Shown here piece by piece: positions 1 through 7,330 of a stretch of 16,969 bases of DNA (its first letter is position 1; each line of letters opens with the position of its first letter). The stretch covers positions 1 through 16,969 of the forward strand of contig CAAGBQ010000128.1 in the NCBI GenBank assembly GCA_900768105.1, written 5' to 3'. The position numbers and the translations under genes were made by a program. The notes under the pieces are model-generated. The model made no database searches. It was given only the letters and a program-made list of their open reading frames with translations, and was not told the DNA's origin. The DNA is from Oscillospiraceae bacterium. Lineage in GTDB: Bacteria; Bacillota; Clostridia; Oscillospirales; Ruminococcaceae.

Positions 1-1806
1 GCCCTGACGGCCGGCGCGTCCGCGGAGCTGGTTATCAATGCGGCGGGATTCGTGCCGTTCCGTACCGATGATATAAAGACCGCCGGCGCTTTTCGCTTCC
101 TCCGCCTTTGGAGCAATTTCTTCCTTGAACCGTTTATAAAGGTCGTGATAAAGCCCTCTTGCGGCAAGGATATCCTCCGCGCCGGTTTCAAAATATGCCG
201 TGGCGGCGTTTATCATATCCTCGTCAAAGCCCTGCTTTCTCATTTCCGCCTTTGCAAGGAATTCCGCATTGCCGCCGAGCATAATATCGGTTCCGCGTCC
301 CGCCATATTGGTGGCTATGGTAACGGCGCCGGGCATACCTGCCTGGGCAACAATTTCCGCTTCGCGGTCGTGGTGCTTTGCATTTAGCACATTATGGGCA
401 ATTCCGCGCTTTTTGAGCATATTGCTCAAAACCTCGGATTTTTCAATGGAGATCGTGCCGACGAGCACGGGCTGATTTTTCGCATGAGCATCAACAATTT
501 CGTCAATTACCGCGCGGAACTTCGCCGCTTCGGTCTTATAAACCACATCGGGCATATCCTGGCGGATTACGGGCTTGTTTGTGGGAATTTCCACAACATC
601 AAGTCCGTAAATCTCGCGGAACTCGTCCGCTTCCGTCATTGCGGTACCGGTCATACCGGAAAGCTTGTCGTACATACGGAAATAGTTTTGGAAGGTGATT
701 GTTGCAAGGGTGCGGTTTTCTCTTGCGACGGTAACGCCCTCCTTTGCCTCGATTGCCTGATGCAGACCGTCGTTATAGCGGCGGCCGAGCATAAGGCGGC
801 CGGTAAATTCATCGACGATTATAACCTCGCCGTCCTTTACCACATAATCCACATCGCGCTTCATAACGCCGTGCGCCTTTATTGCCTGATTTATGTGGTG
901 AAGAAGGGTCATATTATCCGCATCGTTGATGTTTTCCACATTAAAATATTTTTCCGCTTTTTGCGCGCCCCTTGGGGTAAGGGTTGCGGTGTTTGCTTTT
1001 TCGTCAACGATATAATCCGCTTCCACATCGTCGGTGGATTCCTTATCGTCGTGCTCCTTTACCTTGATTGCGGTAAGGGTGCGGACAAATTTATCCGCCT
1101 TTTGGTAAAGGTCGGTGGATTTATCTCCGCGGCCGGAAATGATAAGCGGGGTTCTTGCCTCATCAATAAGGATGGAGTCCACCTCGTCCACGATTGCGTA
1201 ATTAAACCCGCGCTGAACGCGGTTTTCTTTATATGTTACCATGTTGTCGCGCAGATAGTCAAAGCCGAATTCGTTGTTTGTGCCATAGGTAATATCGCTT
1301 GCATAGGCGTCGCGGCGCTGGTCGTTTTCAACGCCGTGAATCACAAGGCCGACGGAAAGCCCCATATAGCTGAAAACCTTGCCCATCCATTCGGAGTCGC
1401 GCTTTGCAAGATAGTCGTTCACAGTAACGATATGCACGCCTTCTCCGGTAAGGGCGTTGAGGTATGCGGGCAGGGTTTCCACAAGGGTTTTGCCCTCGCC
1501 GGTTTTCATCTCGGCAATTCTGCCCTGATGAAGGATAATTCCGCCGATAATCTGGACGGGGTACGGCCGCATATCAAGAACTCTGTCGCAGGCTTCGCGG
1601 CAGGCGGCAAAGGCCTCCGGCAGAATATCGTCAAGGGTTTCGCCCCGTTCAAGCCTGCCCTTCAGCACATCGGTTTGGGAGCGAAGCTCCTCCTCGCTCA
1701 TTTCGCGGTAGGTATCCTCCAGCGCAAGAACCTTTTTTACTATGGGGTCGATGCGTTTTAATTCCTTTTGTGAATAATTTCCGAAAATCTTTTCAATAAG
1801 ACCCAT
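1..1806 (-). CDS. secA: Preprotein translocase ATPase SecA (3' end outside window)
   Basis: SecA is the motor ATPase that drives unfolded secretory proteins through the SecYEG channel at the cytoplasmic membrane. The first 602 codons are present; the gene runs off the left edge, so the C-terminal scaffold, wing and any zinc-binding tail are not visible. The protein opens MGLIEKIFG, with Walker A MKTGEGKT at residues 100-107. It also has the Walker B/DEAD-like IVDEVDSILIDEARTPLI segment, the preprotein cross-linking region, and in the second helicase domain NMAGRGTDIMLGG and IGTERHESRRIDNQLRGRAGRQG, where the window ends. The start is supported by AAAAGGAG nine bases upstream. It is transcribed divergently from the Fe-S scaffold operon. 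No frameshift was seen. Confidence 0.98.
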   Translation of the reverse strand, partial: MGLIEKIFGNYSQKELKRIDPIVKKVLALEDTYREMSEEELRSQTDVLKGRLERGETLDDILPEAFAACREACDRVLDMRPYPVQIIGGIILHQGRIAEMKTGEGKTLVETLPAYLNALTGEGVHIVTVNDYLAKRDSEWMGKVFSYMGLSVGLVIHGVENDQRRDAYASDITYGTNNEFGFDYLRDNMVTYKENRVQRGFNYAIVDEVDSILIDEARTPLIISGRGDKSTDLYQKADKFVRTLTAIKVKEHDDKESTDDVEADYIVDEKANTATLTPRGAQKAEKYFNVENINDADNMTLLHHINQAIKAHGVMKRDVDYVVKDGEVIIVDEFTGRLMLGRRYNDGLHQAIEAKEGVTVARENRTLATITFQNYFRMYDKLSGMTGTAMTEADEFREIYGLDVVEIPTNKPVIRQDMPDVVYKTEAAKFRAVIDEIVDAHAKNQPVLVGTISIEKSEVLSNMLKKRGIAHNVLNAKHHDREAEIVAQAGMPGAVTIATNMAGRGTDIMLGGNAEFLAKAEMRKQGFDEDMINAATAYFETGAEDILAARGLYHDLYKRFKEEIAPKAEEAKSAGGLYIIGTERHESRRIDNQLRGRAGRQG

Positions 1807-1857
1807 TTATAGCTGCTCCTTTTGTTTAAGGTGATATACTGCAAATGCTGCGTTTTT

Positions 1858-1880
1858 GTCCGCCGCGAAGGGCGGCGGAC
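1858..1880 (-). promoter_or_regulatory. Hairpin in the secA 5' leader
   Basis: Arms GTCCGCCGC and GCGGCGGAC enclose a 5-nt loop about 50 nt upstream of the secA start codon. It is followed by AAAAA, not a U-run, on the secA mRNA. Its role is unknown; it may affect leader stability or secA translation. No SecM-like arrest peptide was identified in the leader. Confidence 0.4.
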
Positions 1881-1944
1881 GGTCTTCGGCGCAAAAAGCC
1901 GCGGCAAGCCGCCGTATGGTCAAATTCACCGATTCTAAAGTTAT

Positions 1945-1973
1945 ATTTTATCTCTATATTTATCCAAAGTCAA
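1945..1973 (-). promoter_or_regulatory. Sigma-A promoter of secA
   Basis: On the minus strand there is TTGACT (1968-1973), a 17-bp spacer, and TAAAAT (1945-1950). Transcription would start near 1938 and give secA a 5' leader of about 130 nt. The leader contains a GC-rich hairpin with 9-bp arms at 1858-1866 and 1872-1880. The hairpin lacks a U-tract in either direction, so it is not a simple terminator. Confidence 0.75.
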
Positions 1974-2033
1974 TTAACGGGATGTTAATGTTTTGCCCGT
2001 ATTTATATTTTTTTCCGAAAAAGCGGCTTTATC

Positions 2034-2062
2034 TTGATTTGATTGTGCTTTTTTTATATAAT
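2034..2062 (+). promoter_or_regulatory. Sigma-A promoter of the Fe-S scaffold / GGGtGRT operon
   Basis: TTGATT (2034-2039), a 17-bp spacer and a perfect TATAAT (2057-2062) lie about 60 bp upstream of the start codon at 2123. The promoter points away from secA. Together with the secA promoter at 1945-1973 it fills the 316-bp divergent gap 1807-2122, which is otherwise AT-rich and gene-free. Confidence 0.75.
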
Positions 2063-2122
2063 TATTATGGAATTCTCCCGAAAGCGGGGTTTTTACTTAT
2101 AGCCAAGAAAGGGGTACGGTTA

Positions 2123-2815
2123 ATGAACTGTTCCAAAGATGTGGAAAGAATGTGTTCCGTGACAAAAGGGCCGAACCACGGTCCCGCTCCGATTCCGGAG
2201 GAGGGACGCTGGGTAAAGGCTTATGATGTCAAGGACATTTCGGCGCTTTCTCACGGCGTGGGCACCTGCGCGCCGCAGCAGGGCGCCTGCAAGCTTACTC
2301 TTAATGTAAAAAACGGAATTATTGAAGAGGCGCTTGTTGAAACAATCGGCTGTACCGGAATGACCCATTCCGCAGCAATGGCGGGGGAGATCCTTCCCGG
2401 CAAAACCATTCTTGAGGCGCTGAACACCGACCTTGTTTGCGACGCAATCAATGTTGCCATGCGCGAAATCTTCCTCCAGCTTGTTTACGGAAGAAGCCAG
2501 ACCGCCTTTTCCGAAAACGGCTTGCCGATAGGCGCGGGCCTTGAGGATTTGGGCAAGGGTCTGCGCAGCAGCGTAGGCACAATATACTCCACCGGAGTAA
2601 AGGGCGTGCGCTATCTTGACCTTACCGAAGGGTATATAACCTCCGTTGCCCTTGATGAAAACAACGAAACAATCGGATATAAGTTCGTCCGCCTTGGCAA
2701 GATGATGGAGGACATCCGCCACGGAATGTCCCCTGCGGAGGCAATGGAAAAGAACACCGGCACCTATGGCAGATATGCCGGCGCGCCGAAATATATCGAC
2801 CCGAGAGAAGAATAA
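2123..2815 (+). CDS. Iron-sulfur cluster assembly scaffold-like protein (NifU_N-type), partner of GGGtGRT protein
   Basis: A 230-residue protein resembling the proteins annotated as Fe-S cluster assembly scaffold (NifU N-terminal-like) that sit beside GGGtGRT genes in anaerobes. Visible cysteines are C3, C11, C49 and C56 (GTCAPQQGACK), C77 (TIGCTGMTHSAA) and C106. The GC-TGMTHSAAMAGEILPGKT stretch resembles the GCAISxASAS...GK region of IscU/NifU, but the protein is longer, with a C-terminal extension (about residues 130-230) ending PKYIDPREE. I chose the ATG at 2123, preceded by AAGAAAGGGG; an in-frame ATG at 1856 would read through the promoter and has no binding site. The next gene starts 20 bp after the stop, so the two are co-transcribed. 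Assignment is from family memory; cluster binding is inferred from the cysteines. Confidence 0.8.
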   Translation: MNCSKDVERMCSVTKGPNHGPAPIPEEGRWVKAYDVKDISALSHGVGTCAPQQGACKLTLNVKNGIIEEALVETIGCTGMTHSAAMAGEILPGKTILEALNTDLVCDAINVAMREIFLQLVYGRSQTAFSENGLPIGAGLEDLGKGLRSSVGTIYSTGVKGVRYLDLTEGYITSVALDENNETIGYKFVRLGKMMEDIRHGMSPAEAMEKNTGTYGRYAGAPKYIDPREE

Positions 2816-2835
2816 GAGAGGAGGACCTGTATACT

Positions 2836-3834
2836 ATGGCTGAATTTGAAGGAAAAGAGAGAAGAATGCCGAAAATCGAGGTCTGCCTCGCAGAAAACGG
2901 CATAGCCTCGCTTGAGGAAGCAAGAGAAATCTGCAAAAACGCCGGAGTTGATGTGGAAGCCCTTGTAAAAGGCGTTCAGCCCATCGCTTTTGAAAACGCC
3001 GTTTGGGCATACACCCTTGGCGCGGCAATCGGCATTAAAAGAGAGGTAAAATCCGCCGCAGAAGCCGCCCGCTGCATCGGCGAGGGCCTTCAGGCGTTCT
3101 GCATACCGGGTTCCGTTGCGGAACAGCGCAAGGTCGGCCTTGGCCACGGAAACCTTGGCGCAATGCTTCTTTCCGAAGAAACAAAATGCTTTGCTTTTCT
3201 TGCCGGTCATGAATCCTTTGCCGCGGCGGAAGGCGCAATAGGCATTGCGCGCAACGCCAACAAAGCAAGAAAGACCCCCATTCGCGTAATTCTTAACGGC
3301 CTTGGCAAGGACGCGGCATATATCATATCCCGCGTGAACGGTTTTACCTATGTTGAAACGGATTTTGACTTTGAAAACGACAAGCTGAACACCGTGCGCG
3401 AGGTAAAATTTTCCGACGGCGAGCGCGGCGCAATACGCTGCTATGGCGCGAACGATGTGCGCGAGGGCGTAGCGATTATGCAAAGCGAGGGCGTGGATAT
3501 TTCCATCACCGGAAACTCCACCAACCCCACCCGCTTCCAGCACCTTGTGGCGGGCACCTATAAAAAATGGTGTGTTGAAAACGGCAGAAAGTATTTCTCC
3601 GTTGCTTCCGGCGGCGGCACGGGCAGAACCCTGCATCCGGACAATGTTGCCGCAGGTCCCGCTTCCTATGGGCTTACGGACAGCATGGGCAGAATGCATT
3701 CCGACGCGCAGTTTGCCGGTTCGTCCTCCGTTCCCGCCCATGTGGAGATGATGGGGCTTATCGGCATGGGCAACAACCCCATGGTCGGCGCAACGGTCGC
3801 GGTTTCCGTCGCGGTTTACGAAGCCTGCAAATAA
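2836..3834 (+). CDS. GGGtGRT-family protein
   Basis: A 332-residue member of the GGGtGRT family (Pfam DUF-like family named after its signature). The signature is visible as SGGGTGRTLHPDN, residues 258-270, close to the C-terminal third. Other notable segments are the glycine-rich GLGHGNLGAMLLSEE (101-115), GHESFAAAEGAIGIARNANK (124-143) and ITGNSTNPTRFQHL (224-237). No transmembrane segment or signal peptide is evident, so it is cytosolic. The biochemical role is unknown. The constant pairing with a Fe-S scaffold-like gene, here 20 bp upstream with its own GAGGAGG site, suggests a metal- or cofactor-linked job, which is inference. A strong terminator follows 20 bp after the stop. Confidence 0.9.
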   Translation: MAEFEGKERRMPKIEVCLAENGIASLEEAREICKNAGVDVEALVKGVQPIAFENAVWAYTLGAAIGIKREVKSAAEAARCIGEGLQAFCIPGSVAEQRKVGLGHGNLGAMLLSEETKCFAFLAGHESFAAAEGAIGIARNANKARKTPIRVILNGLGKDAAYIISRVNGFTYVETDFDFENDKLNTVREVKFSDGERGAIRCYGANDVREGVAIMQSEGVDISITGNSTNPTRFQHLVAGTYKKWCVENGRKYFSVASGGGTGRTLHPDNVAAGPASYGLTDSMGRMHSDAQFAGSSSVPAHVEMMGLIGMGNNPMVGATVAVSVAVYEACK

Positions 3835-3854
3835 TCCCTCTGTTTATAATGCGA

Positions 3855-3885
3855 ATGCCCGCTCCGAACGGAGCGGGCATTTTTT
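3855..3885 (+). terminator. Rho-independent terminator of the GGGtGRT operon
   Basis: An 11-bp perfect stem, ATGCCCGCTCC with GGAGCGGGCAT, encloses a GAAC loop and is followed by TTTTT. It lies 20 bp behind the stop codon of the GGGtGRT gene. Confidence 0.92.
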
Positions 3886-3933
3886 GCGCTTTTTTCGGCG
3901 CGGGCGGCGCGATGGGGTGGGTTAAACGAAGCG

Positions 3934-3961
3934 AAAAAAGCTCCTGCCGAACGGCAGGAGC
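3934..3961 (-). terminator. Rho-independent terminator of the amino acid ABC operon
   Basis: On the minus strand a 9-bp perfect stem (GCTCCTGCC/GGCAGGAGC, loop GTTC) is followed by TTTTTT. It lies about 20 bp behind the stop of the ATPase gene. It faces the terminator at 3855-3885, so the two convergent operons are separated by a pair of independent terminators. Confidence 0.9.
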
Positions 3962-3979
3962 CTTCCTCATACATTATAT

Positions 3980-4705
3980 TCAATAGAGCACCTTGCTTAA
4001 AAAGTCCTTTGTGCGGGGGTTTTGCGGATGGGCAAAAATCTCCTCCGGAGTGCCCTCCTCCGCAACAACGCCGCCGTCAAAAAACACAACGCGGTCGCTG
4101 ATTTCCCGGGCAAAGCCCATTTCGTGGGTCACTATCACGGAGGTCATCCCGCTTTTCACAAGCCCTTTGATTACATCAAGCACCTCGCCCACCATCTCCG
4201 GATCAAGAGCGGAGGTCGGCTCGTCAAAAAGCATCACATCCGGCTCCATTGCAAGGGCGCGCACTATTGCAAGGCGCTGCTTTTGCCCGCCGGAAAGGCT
4301 TCCGCTTTTTTCGTTTGCCTTGCCCGCAAGGCCAACGCGGTTAAGAAGCTCCATTGCGCGCTCCTCCGCTTCCGCCTTCGGAAGCTTTTTTACCAATGTG
4401 GGCGCAAGGGTTATGTTCTGCAAAACGGTAAGGTGCGGAAAAACATTAAAATGCTGAAAAACCATGCCCATCTTTTGCCGGTGGAGGTCAATATCCACCT
4501 TGCTTGCGGTTATATCCACACCCTCGAAAAAAATCTTGCCCGAATCCGGCTTTTCCAGCAGGTTAAGGCAGCGCAAAAAGGTGCTTTTTCCGCCGCCGGA
4601 GGGGCCGATTATGGAAACGACCTCGCCCTCGTCAACATGCTCGTTAATCCCCTTCAGCACTTCCAAATCGCCGAAGCTTTTATAAAGGTCAACCGTTTGA
4701 ATCAT
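3980..4705 (-). CDS. Polar amino acid ABC transporter, ATP-binding subunit (GlnQ/HisP type)
   Basis: The 241-residue nucleotide-binding subunit powers uptake by the permease encoded just upstream. All ABC motifs are intact: Walker A GPSGGGKST (34-42), Q-loop in MVFQHFNVFPH (Q84), signature LSGGQKQR (137-144), Walker B VMLFDEPTSALD (157-168) and H-loop VTHEMGFA (H194). FQHFNVFPH and THEMGFAREISDRV are typical of the polar amino acid uptake family. Its ATG overlaps the permease stop by 4 bp (ATGA), indicating translational coupling. The substrate (glutamine, histidine, arginine, cystine or similar) cannot be read from this subunit. Confidence 0.95.
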   Translation of the reverse strand: MIQTVDLYKSFGDLEVLKGINEHVDEGEVVSIIGPSGGGKSTFLRCLNLLEKPDSGKIFFEGVDITASKVDIDLHRQKMGMVFQHFNVFPHLTVLQNITLAPTLVKKLPKAEAEERAMELLNRVGLAGKANEKSGSLSGGQKQRLAIVRALAMEPDVMLFDEPTSALDPEMVGEVLDVIKGLVKSGMTSVIVTHEMGFAREISDRVVFFDGGVVAEEGTPEEIFAHPQNPRTKDFLSKVLY

Positions 4706-5376
4706 TTGCGGTTCATCCTCCTTTCAAATGCGCCGATAAGCTTGCTTAATCCAAACCCAAGCACAAAATAAATTGCCGCCACAATAAGCAGCGCTTCAAA
4801 AGCCCAGTATGTGCTGCTGTTCACCTTTAGGTACGATGTCATAAGGTCGCCCACAAAGAAGGTGGACGCCATGGAGGTTTCTTTGATTACGGAAACGAAC
4901 TCGTTGCCCAAGGCGGGAAGTATGTTTTTGACCGCCTGCGGCATAATTACATGAAGCATGGTCTGCTTCGCGCTCATTCCAAGGGAGCGCGCCGCCTCCG
5001 TTTGACCTGCGTCCACCGCCTGTATTCCGGAACGGACGATTTCGGAAACATAGGCGGCGCTGTTAAAGGCAAACGCCATTGCCACCGACTGAAAGATGGA
5101 AAGGCTTACTATTGAGCCGAGCGCCTTCGGCACGACAAGCACGAAGAAATAAAGCTGAACAAGAAGAGGGGTGTCGCGCACGACCTCGGTATATGCCGTG
5201 CAGACAAACCGCAGGATCTTGCTTGCCGAAAGCCGCCCGAAAGCAAGCAGGCTTCCGAAAATCGCGCCGAAGAAAACCGCGATTGCCGAAAGGATGAGGG
5301 TATAGCTCAATCCCTCAATAAGGAACACATCCCAGTAATCCCTTAAAATTGTGATTATGTGCTCAAAACTAAACAT
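4702..5376 (-). CDS. Polar amino acid ABC transporter, permease
   Basis: A 224-residue membrane subunit of the HisMQ/GlnP type with about five hydrophobic helices (roughly 22-47, 70-87, 93-112, a short one near 155-175, and 192-212). The cytoplasmic EAA loop, AGQTEAARSLGMSAKQTMLHVIMPQA (about 123-148), docks onto the ATPase. The start at 5376 (MFSFEHIITIL) is preceded by a perfect GGAGG; a longer in-frame reading to 5481 would run into repeat DNA and add arginine-rich junk. It overlaps the ATPase gene by 4 bp and is separated from the binding-protein gene by 192 bp of repeat and hairpin DNA. Confidence 0.94.
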   Translation of the reverse strand: MFSFEHIITILRDYWDVFLIEGLSYTLILSAIAVFFGAIFGSLLAFGRLSASKILRFVCTAYTEVVRDTPLLVQLYFFVLVVPKALGSIVSLSIFQSVAMAFAFNSAAYVSEIVRSGIQAVDAGQTEAARSLGMSAKQTMLHVIMPQAVKNILPALGNEFVSVIKETSMASTFFVGDLMTSYLKVNSSTYWAFEALLIVAAIYFVLGFGLSKLIGAFERRMNRK

Positions 5377-5429
5377 AGTTCCTCCAAAATGTATAAATAA
5401 GCCTTCTTTTATGAAATGGCGGCGCTTTC

Positions 5430-5503
5430 GCCGCGGCAACGCCGTGCGTTTCTCGGCTCCCCTGTGTAAGGTAGTTTGCACCGCGGCGTTGGCGCGCTTG
5501 CAA
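5430..5503. repeat. Palindromic intergenic repeat between permease and binding-protein genes
   Basis: Short inverted ends CAACGCCGTGC (5439-5449) and GCACCGCGGCGTTG (5479-5492) flank the core CTCGGCTCCCCTGTGTAAGG. The same core recurs at 11666-11740, 14089-14160 and, in variant form, at 7831-7964 and 10310-10370. It has no coding capacity. It looks like a REP/MITE-type dispersed repeat; no transposase is nearby. Confidence 0.7.
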
Positions 5504-5540
5504 GTTCAAGCCTTCTCCGCTTTGCGGAGGAGGCTTGAAC
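5504..5540. promoter_or_regulatory. Strong intercistronic hairpin behind the binding-protein gene
   Basis: Seventeen-base arms, GTTCAAGCCTTCTCCGC and GCGGAGGAGGCTTGAAC, pair completely (one G-T) around a TTT loop. The hairpin starts 28 bp after the stop codon of the binding-protein gene and has no U-tract on the minus strand. In ABC importer operons such structures protect the 3' end of the binding-protein message or partly block read-through. That would give the usual excess of binding protein over permease. Confidence 0.75.
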
Positions 5541-5568
5541 CTTCGTCAAAATTGCCTTCTGTTCAAAA

Positions 5569-6423
5569 TCAACCCTCGGCGGATTCGGAAGCGACGCTTC
5601 CGTTGTCGTCATAGCTGATTTCCTGCGCGGTTTCAACGCCGGAAAGGGCAAGTGCTTCGTTGTACCACTGTTCATAAAGCCCCTCGGAATATGCCTTCGC
5701 AAGAATTTCGTTCACCTTTGCGGTAAGCTCATCCGCACCCTTTTGCATAAGTACAACATTGCCCACGCTTTTTGGGTCTACCTCAAAATCAAAGCCCGCA
5801 CGCGCAACGGAATCTTCGTTGTTGGAGATGAAAACCTTTGCCTGGCCCACGGCTACGGCAATGGCGTCAAAGTCGCCGTTTTTAAGCTGAAGGAACGCGG
5901 TGTTAAGGTCGCCGATTTCCACGATTTCGCAATCTGCGGGAAGCTGCTCCTTGCAAAGGTCAAGCTGAAGGGAGCCGGTTTGGGCGGCAACCTTTTTTCC
6001 GCTGAAGTCTGCGGCGGAGGTGAATTTGCCTTCGTTTTCCTTGGCGGTGACTATGGTCTGCTCCGTTTCATTATCTCCGGCATAGTAATAATCGGACATA
6101 TTATAGTTTTTTGCCCTGTCCTCCGTCCAGCTGAAGCCGGAAATCGCCATATCAACGGTGCCGACTTCTACGGCAACCTTGCAGGCGTCAAAGCTCATCG
6201 GAACAATTTCAACTTCCTTGCCCATGGCGTCGGCTATGTATTTTGCAAGGGTGATGTCGAAGCCCACATAGGAATCCTGACCCTTTTTGCTGGAATCCAC
6301 AAACTCCATAGGCGCAAAATCCGGAGAAGTCGCTACTTTAAGGGTTTCTTTTTTTGAACCGTTACAGCCCGCAAAGGCGAAAAGCATTGCAAGAACAAGA
6401 ACTGCGGAAATAAGTTTTTTCAT
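5569..6423 (-). CDS. Amino acid ABC transporter substrate-binding lipoprotein
   Basis: A 284-residue extracytoplasmic solute-binding protein (SBP_bac_3 type) that captures an amino acid for the importer encoded downstream. It has a lipoprotein signal: MKK, a hydrophobic stretch 4-18, and lipobox FAGC with the lipidated cysteine at 20. The family pattern follows: LKVATSPDFAPMEFVDSS, YVGFDITLAKYIADAMGKEVE, AISGFSWTEDRAKNYNMSDYYY and GKKVAAQTGSLQ. The end SVASESAEG is a short low-complexity tail. The ATG at 6423 is 9 bases after GTGAGG; ATGs at 6429 and 6468 are in frame but poorly spaced or upstream of the likely leader. First gene of the operon, with its own consensus promoter. Confidence 0.95.
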   Translation of the reverse strand: MKKLISAVLVLAMLFAFAGCNGSKKETLKVATSPDFAPMEFVDSSKKGQDSYVGFDITLAKYIADAMGKEVEIVPMSFDACKVAVEVGTVDMAISGFSWTEDRAKNYNMSDYYYAGDNETEQTIVTAKENEGKFTSAADFSGKKVAAQTGSLQLDLCKEQLPADCEIVEIGDLNTAFLQLKNGDFDAIAVAVGQAKVFISNNEDSVARAGFDFEVDPKSVGNVVLMQKGADELTAKVNEILAKAYSEGLYEQWYNEALALSGVETAQEISYDDNGSVASESAEG

Positions 6424-6459
6424 TTTCATATACCTCACTGTTTTTTTGTTGATGAGCGT

Positions 6460-6488
6460 ATTATACACGCATAATTATTCATTGTCAA
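6460..6488 (-). promoter_or_regulatory. Perfect consensus sigma-A promoter of the ABC importer operon
   Basis: On the minus strand, TTGACA (6483-6488), a spacer of exactly 17 bp, and TATAAT (6460-6465). The leader to the start at 6423 would be only about 30 nt, too short for a riboswitch. No clear operator palindrome overlaps it. Basal activity should be high unless a repressor acts. Confidence 0.92.
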
Positions 6489-6735
6489 TAGGTTTTTGCG
6501 AATATTTATACATTTTTTTCATTTTCGCTTTTTGCACAAATCAGGCGTGCCGTTTTTGTGCATATTGCATAGTTTTTGTTGCTTTTTTGCGAGGGCGGCG
6601 GCTTTTTTCCGCCGCGCCGTGCTTTGAATACCCTTGCAAAAATAATGTATATTTAAACACCGCGGAGGACCACGCAAAAAAAGCCGCCCGCATAAAAAAC
6701 ATACGGCTTTGCCCGCAGCCCTTTTTAACCGATAT

Positions 6736-6779
6736 AAAATAAAAATCTTTCCATACGCAATACGCGGTACGGAAAGATT
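6736..6779 (-). terminator. Terminator behind the DNA glycosylase gene
   Basis: Arms AATCTTTCC (6744-6752) and GGAAAGATT (6771-6779) form the base of a hairpin whose apex can pair further (TAC/GTA, GC/GC). On the minus strand it is followed by TTTTTATTTTAT. It lies about 50 bp behind the glycosylase stop. The rest of the 406-bp gap 6424-6829 is AT-rich and holds only the importer promoter; the 104-codon minus-strand frame across it has no binding site and contains this hairpin. Confidence 0.75.
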
Positions 6780-6829
6780 GTTGCGGTTTTTCCCATTCAG
6801 GGGGGCGGTCAATATGAGCCGCCTTTTTT

Positions 6830-7330
6830 TCAAAGGTATTCCAGAATCACTTTATATTCCTCTAAAAGCTGCGCGGTGCTCATGCGCGCATTGGCGGGGC
6901 TTGTTGAAGGAAGTCCAATCGCCGGCGGGCAGCCGCAGGGTTCGCAAAAGCGCTTATAAAGCCGTGCGGCGGTTTTTCCCGTTGTAAAAACCGCACGGAT
7001 GCCGCTGCCGCGCAGCAGCGCGGCAATGTCGTTGGGAACGGGGTTCCTTATGGCGGAATCCGCCGCGCCCTCGATGTCACATTCCGCCAAAACATCCCAA
7101 AGGGCTATTTTGCGGCGCAAGGCAAAGGCGCGGCGCTTTTCGGCGGTATCTATTCCGCTTTCGCCGAAAAGCTCGGCGAGCACCGGCCAAAAGCGGTTTT
7201 GCGGATGGGCGTAATAAAAGCCCGCGGCGCGGCTTTTCGGCGAGGGCATTGTTCCCAAAATGAGCACGGCGCTGTGCTCGTCAAAAACCGGCGGAATTTT
7301 TCCGTGCTCAACATGGATAAGCGCGCTCAT
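6830..7330 (-). CDS. DNA-deoxyinosine (hypoxanthine) / uracil DNA glycosylase superfamily protein
   Basis: A 166-residue base-excision repair enzyme of the uracil-DNA glycosylase fold, closest from memory to the hypoxanthine-DNA glycosylase family, which removes deaminated adenine from DNA. Visible motifs are LILGTMPSPKS (23-33, motif 1), YYAHPQNRFWPVLAELF (39-55), LWDVLAECD (77-85) and the second active-site loop LPSTSPANA (140-148). The ATG overlaps the stop of the upstream membrane-protein gene by 4 bp (ATGA) and has only a weak binding site of its own, so translation is probably coupled. A longer in-frame reading to 7516 was rejected because it would overlap that gene by about 190 bp. Substrate choice between uracil and hypoxanthine cannot be decided by eye. 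Confidence 0.85.
   Translation of the reverse strand: MSALIHVEHGKIPPVFDEHSAVLILGTMPSPKSRAAGFYYAHPQNRFWPVLAELFGESGIDTAEKRRAFALRRKIALWDVLAECDIEGAADSAIRNPVPNDIAALLRGSGIRAVFTTGKTAARLYKRFCEPCGCPPAIGLPSTSPANARMSTAQLLEEYKVILEYL

Noticed and set aside
394..1761. Long plus-strand open frame (455 codons) opposite secA
   Set aside because: It is the antisense shadow of secA: the minus strand shows continuous SecA sequence with all motifs, and the plus frame has no recognisable domain or ribosome binding site.
1858..1880. GC hairpin upstream of secA considered as a terminator
   Set aside because: No U-run follows on either strand, and no gene ends nearby.
1856..2122. N-terminal extension of the Fe-S scaffold gene to an ATG at 1856
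   Set aside because: The extension would span the likely promoter (2034-2062), has no ribosome binding site, and encodes a sequence unlike the family. The ATG at 2123 has a good site.
6804..6830. Plus-strand GGCGG/CCGCC hairpin followed by seven T
   Set aside because: The stem is only 5 bp with a 10-nt loop and there is no plus-strand gene to terminate; it overlaps the glycosylase stop codon and may be chance.
6519..6833. 104-codon minus-strand frame between the glycosylase and importer operons
   Set aside because: It contains the terminator hairpin, is rich in Lys/Arg from A-runs, and lacks a ribosome binding site.
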